From Arthrobacter sp. MMS18-M83 (GTDB lineage: Bacteria > Actinomycetota > Actinomycetes > Actinomycetales > Micrococcaceae), in contig NZ_CP113343.1 of assembly GCF_026683955.1 (NCBI RefSeq), positions 2,108,001 to 2,172,000 of the forward strand: a stretch of DNA of 64,000 nucleotides, written 5' to 3'. The notes beneath the pieces were generated by a model. That model was not told the DNA's origin, did not search any database, and saw only the letters and a list, made by a program, of their open reading frames with translations. The translations under genes and the position numbers were made by a program. This document shows, piece by piece, positions 8,784-17,361 of this stretch. The stretch's first letter is position 1, and every line of letters starts with the position of its first letter.

Positions 8784-8843
8784 TGTGATCCCCACATAGA
8801 AGGTACCGGCGTCACAATGCCACCGAGCAAATGACGCCTCAGG

Positions 8844-8877
8844 ATCGGCCTGCGTGGTACTCCACGCAGGCCGATCA
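8844..8877. terminator. Strong hairpin between convergent genes
   Basis: A perfect 15-bp stem (8844-8858 pairing with 8863-8877) with loop TACT separates the importer operon from the convergent amidase gene and overlaps the amidase stop codon. There is no long T run, but the stem is strong enough to act as a bidirectional terminator. Confidence 0.65.
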
Positions 8878-10281
8878 TGCGTTTTCAGCCAGCACGATGT
8901 CCCGCACCGGCACCTTGGCGTGCCACGAGGTGTGCCTTTCGTAGACATGCGCAATGCGCAAGAGAGCCGACTCCGTGAATTCCCGTCCCAGGAAGTGCAT
9001 CCCCACCGGTTGCCCTCCCGCAAATCCGCAGGGAATGCTCAGTCCGGGCATTCCGGTGAGGTTGGCTGGGGAGAGCATCATGAGCGCGCTGGAGAGGGAA
9101 TCCTGTCCCGTTGAGCCTGTCAGTGAATGTGACATGTCCGCTTCGATCGGCGCAATAGACGGCAGCGTTGGGGACACCAGCGCCTGGATCCCGGCGTTCT
9201 CCATGGCAGACCGCAAGAAAGAGCGAAGATACGTGCGCACTTGGCGTGCCAGTTGGACATCCTTGACGGGGATCAAGGCGCCGGTTTCGATCATCACGCG
9301 GGTGCCTTGAAGATACCGCTCAGCGCTCCTGCCCAGCAGTTCGCGATGGTGCTCCACTGATTCTGAAAGGGAAATCGCCAGGCTCGCCGGCAGCGCCATC
9401 TTCAGTTCAGGGAGGGGCAGCTCGACGATCTCGACCCCCAGCTCTTCCAGCGTGAGCACGGCCCGTTCAAGGACTGCAGCCACGTCCCGAGTGACTCCCC
9501 ATTCGGCCCAGGCGCCACGATCCACCGCCACGCGGGTCAAGGCGGGCATCTCCTCGGGGGGCGCCCACTCCTCCGGCAGCGCACGCGCCGAATCCGGGCC
9601 GACCATACCTTGAAGCATCGACGCGCAATCCGCCACGCTTCGAGTGATCGGGCCGATATGGTCGAGGGTGTGGCTGACATTGAGGACGCCCGACCCGTCA
9701 ATCAGTCCGGCCGTCGCTTTGAGCCCCACCAGACCGTTGACCGATGCCGGATTCCGCACGGATCCGCCTGTATCCGTGCCTAAGGTGCCGGACGCGCTCC
9801 CGACGGCCACAGCCACTCCGGACCCTACGCTGGACCCGCCGGCATAGCGCACGGCGCCCCAGGGATTCTTCGACGGCGGGGTCCCCTGCCCGAAGGCGAA
9901 CTCGTGGGTAACCGTCTTGCCCAGGATCACTGCCCCGTTCCGCCGCAGGTGCCGAACTACCCCGGCGTCGTCGGAAGCGACCCGGCCCTTGAGCGCCAGG
10001 GAACCGCCTTCGGCTGGCATCCCCCGCACGTCGATGACGTCCTTCACCCCGAGTGGAATCCCGTGGAGCGGTCCGAGGAACTCGCCGCGCCGCGCGCTGT
10101 TGTCGGCGGCAAGCGCCTCATTTCGAGCACCCTGTTGGTCCACGTAGGCCCACGCATGCACTGAATCTTCTGTCGCTTCCAGCCGCCCTATGACGGACTC
10201 CACGAGTTCTGCGGCGGAGAGTTCGCGGCGGCGCAGGAGTACGGACGCCTCGGCAATTCCCAGTTCCCATGCCTCAGTCAT
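8875..10281 (-). CDS. Amidase-signature family amidohydrolase
   Basis: The ATG at 10281 has GGAGG eight bases upstream and gives 468 residues; an in-frame GTG at 10290 lacks such a site. The amidase signature is complete: Lys about 80 in GVKDVIDV, the cis-Ser loop YAGGSSVGSG (about 150) and the nucleophile Ser in TDTGGSVRNPAS (about 174). The family hydrolyses linear amides, including carboxybiuret, ureido acids and aryl amides. It follows a small reading frame and an amidohydrolase in one tightly packed operon, so the three proteins probably act in consecutive steps on the same compound. Confidence 0.9.
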   Translation of the reverse strand: MTEAWELGIAEASVLLRRRELSAAELVESVIGRLEATEDSVHAWAYVDQQGARNEALAADNSARRGEFLGPLHGIPLGVKDVIDVRGMPAEGGSLALKGRVASDDAGVVRHLRRNGAVILGKTVTHEFAFGQGTPPSKNPWGAVRYAGGSSVGSGVAVAVGSASGTLGTDTGGSVRNPASVNGLVGLKATAGLIDGSGVLNVSHTLDHIGPITRSVADCASMLQGMVGPDSARALPEEWAPPEEMPALTRVAVDRGAWAEWGVTRDVAAVLERAVLTLEELGVEIVELPLPELKMALPASLAISLSESVEHHRELLGRSAERYLQGTRVMIETGALIPVKDVQLARQVRTYLRSFLRSAMENAGIQALVSPTLPSIAPIEADMSHSLTGSTGQDSLSSALMMLSPANLTGMPGLSIPCGFAGGQPVGMHFLGREFTESALLRIAHVYERHTSWHAKVPVRDIVLAENA

Positions 10282-10462
10282 TCGCGTCACCTCCAGGGGT
10301 TGCCCGCAAACGTTGGGGGTCGAAATCGGCCCTCAGGACGGCCATGCCCTGCTGAAAATCACCGAAAGAGCGTTCGACGGCGGAACTGTCCTCTTGCAGG
10401 ATGTCCTCGCCAACCAGCTCGATGAGTCGCGATCGCTGGTCCGGGGTCAGCTGCCCGTTCAC
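10274..10462 (-). CDS. Small protein translationally coupled to amidase, possibly GatC/AtzG-like
   Basis: A 62-residue frame starts with GTG overlapping the stop of the amidohydrolase gene and ends overlapping the amidase start. It is acidic and helical, with no membrane segment. Several amidase-signature enzymes (GatA, AtzE) need a small GatC-like partner encoded directly beside them, and this gene has that size and position. Sequence similarity to GatC or AtzG is not obvious by eye, so the partner role is inferred from context only. Confidence 0.5.
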   Translation of the reverse strand: MNGQLTPDQRSRLIELVGEDILQEDSSAVERSFGDFQQGMAVLRADFDPQRLRATPGGDAND

Positions 10463-11832
10463 CGGCGGGCCTCCGCGGTCAGCCGACCGTCCCGCACCAC
10501 GCAGACTCCACCGACGAAAACGAAGCGCACGTCCCGGAAGTCTTCGGCGCTGGCCACGACGACGTCGGCATCCCGCCCCGGCTCAAGCCGAGCAGCGTTT
10601 GGCGCAATCCCTGGAATCAGCCCGACTACTGCGGACGTCGCCATGGCCACTGCCTCTGCCAGGGATCGGTAGCCGTGCTGGGCGACATCCTGCACGGCCG
10701 AGATCAATTCATCGTGATGACCCTCGTGGCCATAATCGGTGGCGAGAACCTCAACGAGCCCGGGCTCCTGCAGCAAAACATCCCAATGCTCCCGCGTGGT
10801 CACGGTCTGTTTGCGGTGCAGGAGATCAAAAACGGAGACTTCGGCAGACCAGCCGTGGTCCCTGCCGAGCTTTGCCAGCGCGAGGGCCTCGGCGGGAGTG
10901 TGCGAGGGGTGGTTGGCGTGGGAGGCGATGACAGTCGCTTTGGTTCCGCGAGTCTCATTCATGAGTTCGCGCATGACCCGTGCTGTCGCGGCTGCACTGT
11001 GCAGAATCGCAGGCACGCCATAACGCTGCGCGGCCTGCACGCCTTCCCGGATGCCGTTGATTGCCGGCTCCACCGAAGGCAACACTGCATCCGCGATGAT
11101 GTTCCGCAATTCAACGAGGTCGATTCGTCCTTCCAACCCCGCCTCGGTGGCCGCGGCGCGCAATTCGGCCATATTGCAAGCGTCCAGCTCGATGAACCGG
11201 CCCAGCACGGCTTCCTTCATCCGCCGGGCCTGCGCGGGGTGCACCCGCACGCCGGTCGGCCCTTCGATGGCGCGAGGGATGTAGCTCAGGTCCTGGCCTC
11301 CTCCGCCAAGGGTCTGCCCGCCGCCGAGCTCACCGATCGCGATCGCGCCGTCGTCGAGCATCTTTTCCACCGTGGTGTGGCCAGTCTGCGCAGTCAGTCC
11401 CCGGCCGTCAGCCATGCGTGCCGCTCGCTCAGCCTCGGGCAAGTACGTCGTCGCTCCCCGGACATGGACCGCATGGCGTCGGTCCGCTTCGCGGACCTCG
11501 TCCATGGTGCAAAAACCGCAAAGGTTCAGCACGGTGGTGGTACCCGCAAGAAGGTGGCGGTCAAGATTCGCCAGCCACTCGTCGTCGGGCAGGGCGGGGG
11601 CAGCACTGGGCATGAGGGGCCCCGGTGTCACGCCGTGAACGTGGCTATTGATGAGACCGGGCATCACAACGCATCCGCTCGCGTCGATCACCTCGCCGTC
11701 GAAGGCTTGGTCCCGATCCCAACGTTCCAGAACGTCGGCGACGCGCCCGTGGCGCAGGATGACCGTGCCTGATTCGACCACCGCACTGCCCGTGCCTGGC
11801 ACGACAGTGCCACCGTGAATGAGCGTAGACAT
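10459..11832 (-). CDS. Metal-dependent amidohydrolase
   Basis: A 457-residue amidohydrolase-superfamily protein. The first metal motif is GLINSHVHG (His about 64 and 66), other histidines occur in ILHSAAA and ASHANHPSH, and the late catalytic Asp is in VLATDYGHEG. A C-terminal beta-sandwich extension ends in DADVVVA, as in cytosine deaminase, hydantoinase and enamidase relatives. Substrates of such enzymes are cyclic or linear amides and amidines. It leads the operon amidohydrolase, small protein, amidase and is divergent from a PuuE-type deacetylase, with a shared operator-like motif between them. Confidence 0.87.
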   Translation of the reverse strand: MSTLIHGGTVVPGTGSAVVESGTVILRHGRVADVLERWDRDQAFDGEVIDASGCVVMPGLINSHVHGVTPGPLMPSAAPALPDDEWLANLDRHLLAGTTTVLNLCGFCTMDEVREADRRHAVHVRGATTYLPEAERAARMADGRGLTAQTGHTTVEKMLDDGAIAIGELGGGQTLGGGGQDLSYIPRAIEGPTGVRVHPAQARRMKEAVLGRFIELDACNMAELRAAATEAGLEGRIDLVELRNIIADAVLPSVEPAINGIREGVQAAQRYGVPAILHSAAATARVMRELMNETRGTKATVIASHANHPSHTPAEALALAKLGRDHGWSAEVSVFDLLHRKQTVTTREHWDVLLQEPGLVEVLATDYGHEGHHDELISAVQDVAQHGYRSLAEAVAMATSAVVGLIPGIAPNAARLEPGRDADVVVASAEDFRDVRFVFVGGVCVVRDGRLTAEARR

Positions 11833-11857
11833 TCGACTCCCTATCGATTAGGTTCAT

Positions 11858-11880
11858 GATATCGAAGTATCTTCACTATA
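11858..11880. promoter_or_regulatory. Operator-like motif TATCGAAG...CTTCACTATA in divergent promoter region
   Basis: The gap between the amidohydrolase (minus) and the deacetylase (plus) holds an 11-bp palindrome GAAGTATCTTC (11864-11874) within a TATCGAAG...CTTCACTATA context. A near copy ending in the same ten bases occurs at 16508-16530, and related copies lie at 14230, 22212 and 26041. I infer a site for the local XRE-cupin regulator. Confidence 0.5.
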
Positions 11881-11900
11881 ACCACAGAGGAGATTCAACC

Positions 11901-12860
11901 GTGTCCGTTTCCTCCACCAACCGTGATTTCGTGGGCTACGGCGAGCAGCCGCCGGAGTTCCGCTGGCCCGGAGGTGCGCGCGTAGCCGTCTCCCTGGTGA
12001 TCAATGTTGAAGACGGAGCGGAGCGCAGCATCGCGCGCGGTGGTTCGGCCGACGATCTCGGAGCCCATTGGATCAAGCACCCAGCCCACCCCACAGTCCG
12101 GAACCTCACGCTCGAATCGGCTTTCGAGTACGGATCTAGGGCAGGCATCTGGCGTGTGCTCCGCATTTTGAGGCACCACAAGGTGAAGGCAACAGCCTTC
12201 TGCTGCGCCACGGCACTTGAGCAAAACCTGCAGATCGCCGCTGCGCTCGTCAGGGATGGCCACGAAATTGCCGACCACGGTTACAACTGGGATACCCATG
12301 CCGGGCTCGCTTCCGATGAGGAACGCGCGCTCATTACAGGGTCGCGCGACTCCATCGCCAAGAGCACCGGCGTTCCGCCCACGAGCTGGTACTCCCGCGA
12401 CGGACTCAACCCGGGCACACGGGACATCCTCGCCACCGAAGGATTCATGTACGAGTCCAATAGCTTCAACGATGACTTGCCCCATCTGGGAACGGGGAAG
12501 GACGGAACAGGACTGCCCGTGCTGCCCTACGCGGGCGATACCAACGATTCGGGCCTGTTCACGCAGTTCCCCACGGCCGCCGCGTTCGCCCGTCAACTGT
12601 GTGGCACCTTGGACATGATGCTCACTGACAGCCGGTCCGGACCGTCCGTGATGAACGTGGGCCTCCACCCGCGCCTCATTGGCCGTCCTGCTTACGCCGT
12701 CGCCATGGACACCTTCTTGTCCCACGCCAGTAGGAATTCGGCATGGATTGCGACGCGTTCGCAGATCATCGAAGCGTGGCAGCTGAAGACCCGGCAAACG
12801 CCCGGACCCGCAAGCAGCGGCGACTGCAGCACCACCGGAAGTAACGCCGTCGAGCCCTAA
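11901..12860 (+). CDS. PuuE-type polysaccharide deacetylase-fold hydrolase (allantoinase-like)
   Basis: I take the GTG at 11901, preceded by GAGGAGA, to give 319 residues. The NodB-like fold is recognisable from WPGGARVAVSLVINVEDGAE at the start, the His motif EIADHGYNWD, and YSRDGLNPGTRDIL. The PuuE branch contains allantoinases and cyclic-imide hydrolases rather than sugar deacetylases. The neighbouring amidase, amidohydrolase and racemase-fold genes fit ring-opening of a cyclic amide. A paralogue lies at 15526. It converges on, and overlaps by 4 bp, the racemase-fold gene. Confidence 0.85.
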   Translation: MSVSSTNRDFVGYGEQPPEFRWPGGARVAVSLVINVEDGAERSIARGGSADDLGAHWIKHPAHPTVRNLTLESAFEYGSRAGIWRVLRILRHHKVKATAFCCATALEQNLQIAAALVRDGHEIADHGYNWDTHAGLASDEERALITGSRDSIAKSTGVPPTSWYSRDGLNPGTRDILATEGFMYESNSFNDDLPHLGTGKDGTGLPVLPYAGDTNDSGLFTQFPTAAAFARQLCGTLDMMLTDSRSGPSVMNVGLHPRLIGRPAYAVAMDTFLSHASRNSAWIATRSQIIEAWQLKTRQTPGPASSGDCSTTGSNAVEP

Positions 12861-13582
12861 ACGGTGGCGAGCAGAGCGCCCCATCCCGGAATCGGGCGCG
12901 CGGTTCCGGCCAGTTGGAGGAGATACCACAGCGTGGCTGTTGCGCTGTCGACGACCGGCACGCCGAACTCGGATTCGAATCCGGCCGCCAGGTAGGCCGA
13001 ACGAAGATTCGTCCCAATACAGACAACGGCGTCGACGCCCGGCCCGAAAGCCGGCCTCATCAGAGCGTCGATATCGGCGCCGGACATGCGCGAGATTTCC
13101 GGGTTGGACATTGAGATCGCGGGGACTGAGGAGCGGACCACTTCCAGTCCGCGGGCGGAGTACTCACGTTCGATCAGCGCCATGATGCTCGCGGGGCCGG
13201 GAAAAACGACGGCGACCCGGCCGGCGTCGAGCGCGGCCAGGGCGGCCACAAGAGCCAGGGACGCAGTGGTGGCCGGCGCGCCGGTGGCCTCCGTCAATGA
13301 TTCGGCGAGTGCCCGATCGCCTTCAAGGCCGGTCCAGGATCCCGATGTTCCGTGGAATGCAACTGCGTCCAACTCGGCGTCACGGAGCAGCGACGGCGCG
13401 TCGCCGAGAACCTTCGCGTCGATGCGGTCATCAAGGTCCGCCGGAAGCCGGAAACGGCTGTAATGAACCCCGATGTCCGGCGATCCGGCCAGGATGTCAG
13501 CTGTCAGCGATTCCGCGTTGGAATTCGACGACGGCACGAGCATCCCCAAACGGGAGGAGGGGCCCGGTGGGCAGCTCGTCAA
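12857..13582 (-). CDS. Asp/Glu racemase-superfamily protein, arylmalonate decarboxylase/maleate isomerase branch
   Basis: A 241-residue protein whose TTG start overlaps the stop of the XRE gene. It has the duplicated fold of the Asp/Glu/hydantoin racemase superfamily: LGMLVPSSN at the start, FHGTSGSW around residues 76-82, and VVCIGTNLRS with the late cysteine at about 188. Maleate isomerases and racemases carry two cysteines. Here the first is replaced by the His-Gly of FHGTS, the pattern seen in single-cysteine arylmalonate decarboxylase. It may therefore decarboxylate or isomerise a dicarboxylic intermediate. Hydantoin racemase is the main alternative. Confidence 0.75.
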   Translation of the reverse strand: MTSCPPGPSSRLGMLVPSSNSNAESLTADILAGSPDIGVHYSRFRLPADLDDRIDAKVLGDAPSLLRDAELDAVAFHGTSGSWTGLEGDRALAESLTEATGAPATTASLALVAALAALDAGRVAVVFPGPASIMALIEREYSARGLEVVRSSVPAISMSNPEISRMSGADIDALMRPAFGPGVDAVVCIGTNLRSAYLAAGFESEFGVPVVDSATATLWYLLQLAGTARPIPGWGALLATV

Positions 13583-14196
13583 TGCGACTTACCCAGCGAC
13601 GGCGGAGTCGAGATCGCCACCATGACCGCAGCGGTGTCAGTGAGGTTGCTCCACCAATGCGGCAGGGTTGCGTCATAGGTCAGGCTGTCGCCCTCGCCCA
13701 AGGTGAATTCCTGTCCGCCGACACTTGCCACGAGAGTGCCGGTCTGGACCACGACGCACTCCTCACCCTCATGGGAGTGAGGAACCTCTGCGCCGTCAAA
13801 ATGCGCCGGGATGGTCATGTTGATGACGCCAAGCTTGCGGTCTGCGTCGGGCACGATCAGTTCCATGACGATTCCTTGGGAAGGAATCTCAATGCGGCGG
13901 CGATCGGCTCGGCGCACCAGCATGTGGTTCTGCGTCTCGCTGGGGTCGGTAAACATACTCGCCAGCGGCACACCGAGGGAATTGGCCAGGCGAAGGAGCG
14001 TGGCGAATGACGGATTACCGATGCCGCGCTCGATCTGGCTGATCAGTCCAGCGCTCACGCCGGCCCGGTCCGCCAACTCTTCCACCGTGAATCGCCCGGC
14101 CCGCTGCTCCTTGAGCATGGCGCCCAAATGGGTGATCCACAGGTTGCGGTGCATGGTGTCATCGTCGTCGACTTTAACAACTTCCGTGCTTCCCAA
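13579..14196 (-). CDS. XRE-cupin transcriptional regulator
   Basis: The TTG at 14196 is supported by GAGGAG five bases upstream; the product has 205 residues. Residues about 25-85 form an HTH_3 domain (ELADRAGVSAGLISQIERGIGNPSFATLLRLANSL). The C-terminal cupin (PHSHEGEECVVVQTG) probably senses a pathway metabolite. Regulators of this type often control amino acid, putrescine or aromatic catabolic operons. It sits among the genes it likely controls, and a repeated motif found in five nearby intergenic regions, including just upstream of this gene, is its best candidate operator. Confidence 0.88.
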   Translation of the reverse strand: MGSTEVVKVDDDDTMHRNLWITHLGAMLKEQRAGRFTVEELADRAGVSAGLISQIERGIGNPSFATLLRLANSLGVPLASMFTDPSETQNHMLVRRADRRRIEIPSQGIVMELIVPDADRKLGVINMTIPAHFDGAEVPHSHEGEECVVVQTGTLVASVGGQEFTLGEGDSLTYDATLPHWWSNLTDTAAVMVAISTPPSLGKSH

Positions 14197-14228
14197 TACA
14201 GCTCCTCAGTGTCGAACACTCATCATCA

Positions 14229-14255
14229 GTATATCGAAGAATCGTCAACTAAACG
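14229..14255. promoter_or_regulatory. Operator-like motif upstream of the XRE-cupin gene
   Basis: GTATATCGAAGAATCGTCAA, followed by a second CGAAG at 14254, matches the left half of the motif found at 11858 and 26041 (TATATCGAAG). Its position about 35 bp before the regulator start suits autoregulation. The right half is degenerate, so confidence is moderate. Confidence 0.4.
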
Positions 14256-14351
14256 AAGAATCCCGGCAGGATCCTCCGGCGTCGAGCCTTTTCTTCATCG
14301 TCACAGCATGCCAGCATCGGTGTGGCGGCAGAAGAACCACACGGCTCACTT

Positions 14352-15098
14352 TCACAAGGAGTCATACCTTTTCCAATGCGTCTCCGGAGCGCCGGCGGCA
14401 GCCAACTGGGCGATCATCGAAGCAAGCTCCCGCTCCCAGTACACCGCGGCACGATCGGCGCCCCGGGCGTGGACATCGCCAGCACTGGCAATGTCGGCTG
14501 CGGGAAGGCCCACGCTTTGACCGGCTGCTCCAAGGACGTCTACGACGCGCTGGACGGATTCATCAAGCGCGCCCGCCCCAGGCCTCCCCCGTTTCAGCAG
14601 TTCGCCCGCAAGATCCGTGGGGCCCACCCAGCCGCCATCGAAACACTCCAAAGCCACAAAGTCTTCGACCGCGTCGACTGCTTCTACGGTCTCAAAAAGC
14701 ACGGTCAGCCGGGGTTCCAATGAATAGTCCGCCCCAAACGCCGAAGCGAACGAAGCCTGCCTTGGACGGGTCCCGCCGGGTCCAAATCTCGTCGCCCGGT
14801 AAGCACACTCAAGTTCTTCCGGACGCCGCACCCTGGGCAGGACAATTTCGTCCACCCCCGTATTGGCGAACGCCACCAAGGTCATATCGTCGAGGTCAGG
14901 AACCCGGACGGCAACGCGGGTAATGGCCCCTGAGAGTCGCTGGACCGCATCCGCACATTGCTGCAGGGTCAGCGTTGTCTGCTCCGCGTCAAGGACCACG
15001 AAATCGAGGTTCCGGTAGGCAACCACGGACAACAGGGTGGGGGTCGGCTCGGCCGTGATGAGTCCGACTTGCCGGACCAGCGAGGACGGCGCCATCAT
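14352..15098 (-). CDS. HpcH/HpaI aldolase-family protein
   Basis: A 248-residue protein that resembles class II HpcH/HpaI aldolases: LDFVVLDAEQTTLTL near the start (usually the DxEH region), RVPDLDD, and the FETVEAVDAVEDFVAL block that normally holds the metal-binding Glu. The later GGWVGPTDLAGEL matches the GPxDL signature. The family cleaves 2-keto-4-hydroxy acids to pyruvate and an aldehyde. Its start overlaps the stop of the cupin gene (ATGA), placing it last in the deacetylase, cupin, aldolase operon. It may carry out the final carbon-carbon cleavage. Divergence from typical members makes the exact reaction uncertain. Confidence 0.75.
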   Translation of the reverse strand: MMAPSSLVRQVGLITAEPTPTLLSVVAYRNLDFVVLDAEQTTLTLQQCADAVQRLSGAITRVAVRVPDLDDMTLVAFANTGVDEIVLPRVRRPEELECAYRATRFGPGGTRPRQASFASAFGADYSLEPRLTVLFETVEAVDAVEDFVALECFDGGWVGPTDLAGELLKRGRPGAGALDESVQRVVDVLGAAGQSVGLPAADIASAGDVHARGADRAAVYWERELASMIAQLAAAGAPETHWKRYDSL

Positions 15099-15496
15099 TC
15101 GTCCGCCACGAACAGCCAGTCGGCGGGCTTGCTGACTCCGACAACCATGTTGACATCTTCGTCGCGGTCGTTCGTGATGCCGTGGGTGGTGCCGCGAGGG
15201 ATGTAGATGCCATCGCCGGGCTTGGCCCGGTACTCGGTGTCGCCCAAATGGACGAGGGGTTCACCTGAAATAACCACGTAGAACTCGGAGGCATCGGGAT
15301 GGTGATGGCACAGATGATGCTGGCCGGGGAGAATCCTGCCCCAACTGATGCATAAGTCGTCGGATCCGCTGAGGTCACGTGAGATGAGAGTGGACACGAG
15401 GCCTTGGTCCCGCTGTCCGCGAAGGCCCGTCTTGTCCAGGGCCGTGAAGCCCTGATCGTTGACATTGTGGACTAACTGCGAAATATCCGTGCCCAT
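15095..15496 (-). CDS. Single-domain cupin protein
   Basis: The ATG at 15496 follows a GGAGGGAGGG ribosome site and gives 133 residues. The cupin core shows CHHHPDASEFYVVISGE (metal-binding His cluster and Glu) and PGDGIYIPRGTTHGI for the second motif. Small cupins of this kind act as isomerases, dioxygenases or metabolite-binding proteins. Lying between a PuuE-type deacetylase and an aldolase, it probably acts on an intermediate of the same pathway. I cannot tell which. Confidence 0.8.
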   Translation of the reverse strand: MGTDISQLVHNVNDQGFTALDKTGLRGQRDQGLVSTLISRDLSGSDDLCISWGRILPGQHHLCHHHPDASEFYVVISGEPLVHLGDTEYRAKPGDGIYIPRGTTHGITNDRDEDVNMVVGVSKPADWLFVADE

Positions 15497-15525
15497 CGGC
15501 GCCCTCCCTCCTGGCATTGACGTGG

Positions 15526-16449
15526 TCACGCTCGGCCTTCGTACGCCGCTTCGAGTTGACCGACGGCAGGCGGATTCGCGATCCACCACCGGGCAATTTC
15601 CTCCCTCGTGGCGAACCAAACGTCCTTCCGTGCAAGGGCATACTCCAAGAAGCGCCGGACCCCCAAGGCGACGCTGGGCCGTCCACCGATGCGCAAGTGC
15701 ACTCCTACGGACATCATCCTGGGCACGGTTTCTCCCTCGATCAGAAGGCAGTCGAGGCTGTCCTTCAGTACATTGAAGAAGTCATCTGCCGTGCCGAGGC
15801 TTCCAGGGCCCCAAAACCTCGCGTCATTCGTGTCGCCCGCGTAAGGGACCACAAGGTGGCGGGACTCTCCGGCGGAGACGAAGTACGGCAGGTCATCCGC
15901 ATAGGAATTGGAGTCATAGAGAAAGCCCTCATCCTTGAGGATCGCCCGGGTGTTCTCGGTGATGCCTTCGCGGACGTACCAACCCACGGGCCGAACGCCG
16001 GAAACCCCTTCGATCGCCGCTACGCAGGCCCGAATCTCGGCAAGTTCCTCGGCCGGCGTCATTCCGACCGTGCCACGCCATTTGTAGCCGTGCGCACAAA
16101 TCTCGTGTCCATCGCGAACGATCGCCTGGGCGGCCTCCGGGTTTCGCTCCAGGGCGACACCACAGGCCATGAAGGTCGCGGGCACGTTGTAGTCCCGGAG
16201 CAAACCCAGGTAACGCCAGATGCCCACCCTGCTGCCGTATTCAAAGAAGGATTCCTTCATCAAGCTTCGGCGGCTTGGATCTGAAGACCAGCCCCCGAAA
16301 ATCGTGACGTCTTCATCGCTTTCGTCACCGGCTTCTATTGAGCTCTCCGCGCCTTCCTCGTAGTTGATGACCATGGAGATGGCCACCTTGGCACCATGCG
16401 GCCAGGTCACGACCGGGGGGTTTTCCCCGTATCCAATGAGGTCTCGCAT
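15526..16449 (-). CDS. PuuE-type polysaccharide deacetylase-fold hydrolase, second copy
   Basis: A 307-residue paralogue of the protein at 11901. Shared blocks include RDLIGYGENPPVVTWPHGAK at the N-terminus, FFEYGSRVGIWR, HEICAHGYKW and YAGDTNDA. The last is also present in the other copy as YAGDTNDS. Only about half the residues look identical, so this is an old duplication with probably different substrates. It is the first gene of a short operon with a cupin and an aldolase. An operator-like motif lies about 60 bp upstream at 16508. Confidence 0.85.
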   Translation of the reverse strand: MRDLIGYGENPPVVTWPHGAKVAISMVINYEEGAESSIEAGDESDEDVTIFGGWSSDPSRRSLMKESFFEYGSRVGIWRYLGLLRDYNVPATFMACGVALERNPEAAQAIVRDGHEICAHGYKWRGTVGMTPAEELAEIRACVAAIEGVSGVRPVGWYVREGITENTRAILKDEGFLYDSNSYADDLPYFVSAGESRHLVVPYAGDTNDARFWGPGSLGTADDFFNVLKDSLDCLLIEGETVPRMMSVGVHLRIGGRPSVALGVRRFLEYALARKDVWFATREEIARWWIANPPAVGQLEAAYEGRA

Positions 16450-16507
16450 TGACTCACTCCTTGCCGTTCGTCGCTATCAATCGAAGCGTCGCATTCTTGA
16501 ATTCATT

Positions 16508-16530
16508 ATATTGAAACTTACTTCACTATA
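16508..16530. promoter_or_regulatory. Operator-like motif TATTGAA...CTTCACTATA
   Basis: The stretch ending CTTCACTATA repeats exactly the last ten bases of the 11858-11880 site and has the related left half ATATTGAAA. It lies upstream of the second deacetylase and just after the stop of the metallo-beta-lactamase gene. I infer the same regulator binds both. Confidence 0.5.
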
Positions 16531-16533
16531 CAA

Positions 16534-17361
16534 TCAGCAGCCTTCTGCATAGACCCTTTTGTGCGCCGCCAGCGACGTCCGGAGCATCCCGTTGACGTCG
16601 TCGATCACGTTGCCATGCGCCGGGCCGATCAGCCTGGTGGGAAGCTCATCCAACACCGCCTCTATGGCGTCAAAGGCCTCGCTGACGTCGACGAATTTCG
16701 TCCAGTAGAGAGCCCTCCCGGTCCCGTACGCCGCTTGCTCCACGGTGGGGGGTTCAGGCATCTCGCCGGACAGCAAACGGCACTGGCCGGGAAGGTGTAC
16801 CGGTTCGTCGTCGTCCTCTGCTGCGCCCGCCGCCCCGCCCGCTGCGGGGACATCGTGGATAAAGGAAAAGCCGTCCGAAACAAACATCATCCGGGCACCG
16901 TCGTCGTGGCCCCACAACGTGTTCTCAAGGTCCCGGATGAAGGCTGGAAGGAAGCGGAACTCCCGATCCCCGAGATCGATCCGGCTGCCTGCCGTTTGGG
17001 TCCTGAACCTGGCCCGGTATTCGGGGAAATGCAGATGGTAATCACGAACGTCGCCCACCACGAGCGCCTCGGGATACTTGTCCAGCAGGGCAGGCAGGTT
17101 CCCGGCGTGAGGGATTTCGGGATGGGTCGGGAAGACATAATCCAGGGGGCGTTCGCCGAGAACCAATTCCAGCTGGGCCAGAAGGACTGCGCGGTGGGCC
17201 GGATCCCCGGTGTCTACCAGCAGGGTCGCTTTGGAGCCCACCACCAGATAGGACGAGACGTGATAGTGGACTTCCTGCCCTTGGGCGTTGGCCGACAGGC
17301 AGCCACCCAGCCAGTAAGTTCCGTCGGCAAGCCATCGTAGTTCGACTGCATCGGTGTTCAC
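16534..17361 (-). CDS. Metallo-beta-lactamase-fold protein, type A of first pair (HPEIPH motif)
   Basis: The GTG at 17361 overlaps the upstream stop (GTGA), giving 275 residues. The fold is evident from LLVDTGDP, THPEIPHAGN (residues 79-88), SDGF (about 162) and PAHGN (about 247). The usual HxHxDH or flavodiiron-type HxExDH motif is changed to HxExPH, and the later GH motif is replaced by FIRDLENTLW. So some ligands remain (His80, Glu82, His85, Asp163, His249) but the set is incomplete. It is coupled to the type B gene at 17358 and has a close paralogue at 20559. The reaction is unknown; hydrolysis or redox of a ring-opened product is a guess. Confidence 0.8.
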   Translation of the reverse strand: MNTDAVELRWLADGTYWLGGCLSANAQGQEVHYHVSSYLVVGSKATLLVDTGDPAHRAVLLAQLELVLGERPLDYVFPTHPEIPHAGNLPALLDKYPEALVVGDVRDYHLHFPEYRARFRTQTAGSRIDLGDREFRFLPAFIRDLENTLWGHDDGARMMFVSDGFSFIHDVPAAGGAAGAAEDDDEPVHLPGQCRLLSGEMPEPPTVEQAAYGTGRALYWTKFVDVSEAFDAIEAVLDELPTRLIGPAHGNVIDDVNGMLRTSLAAHKRVYAEGC

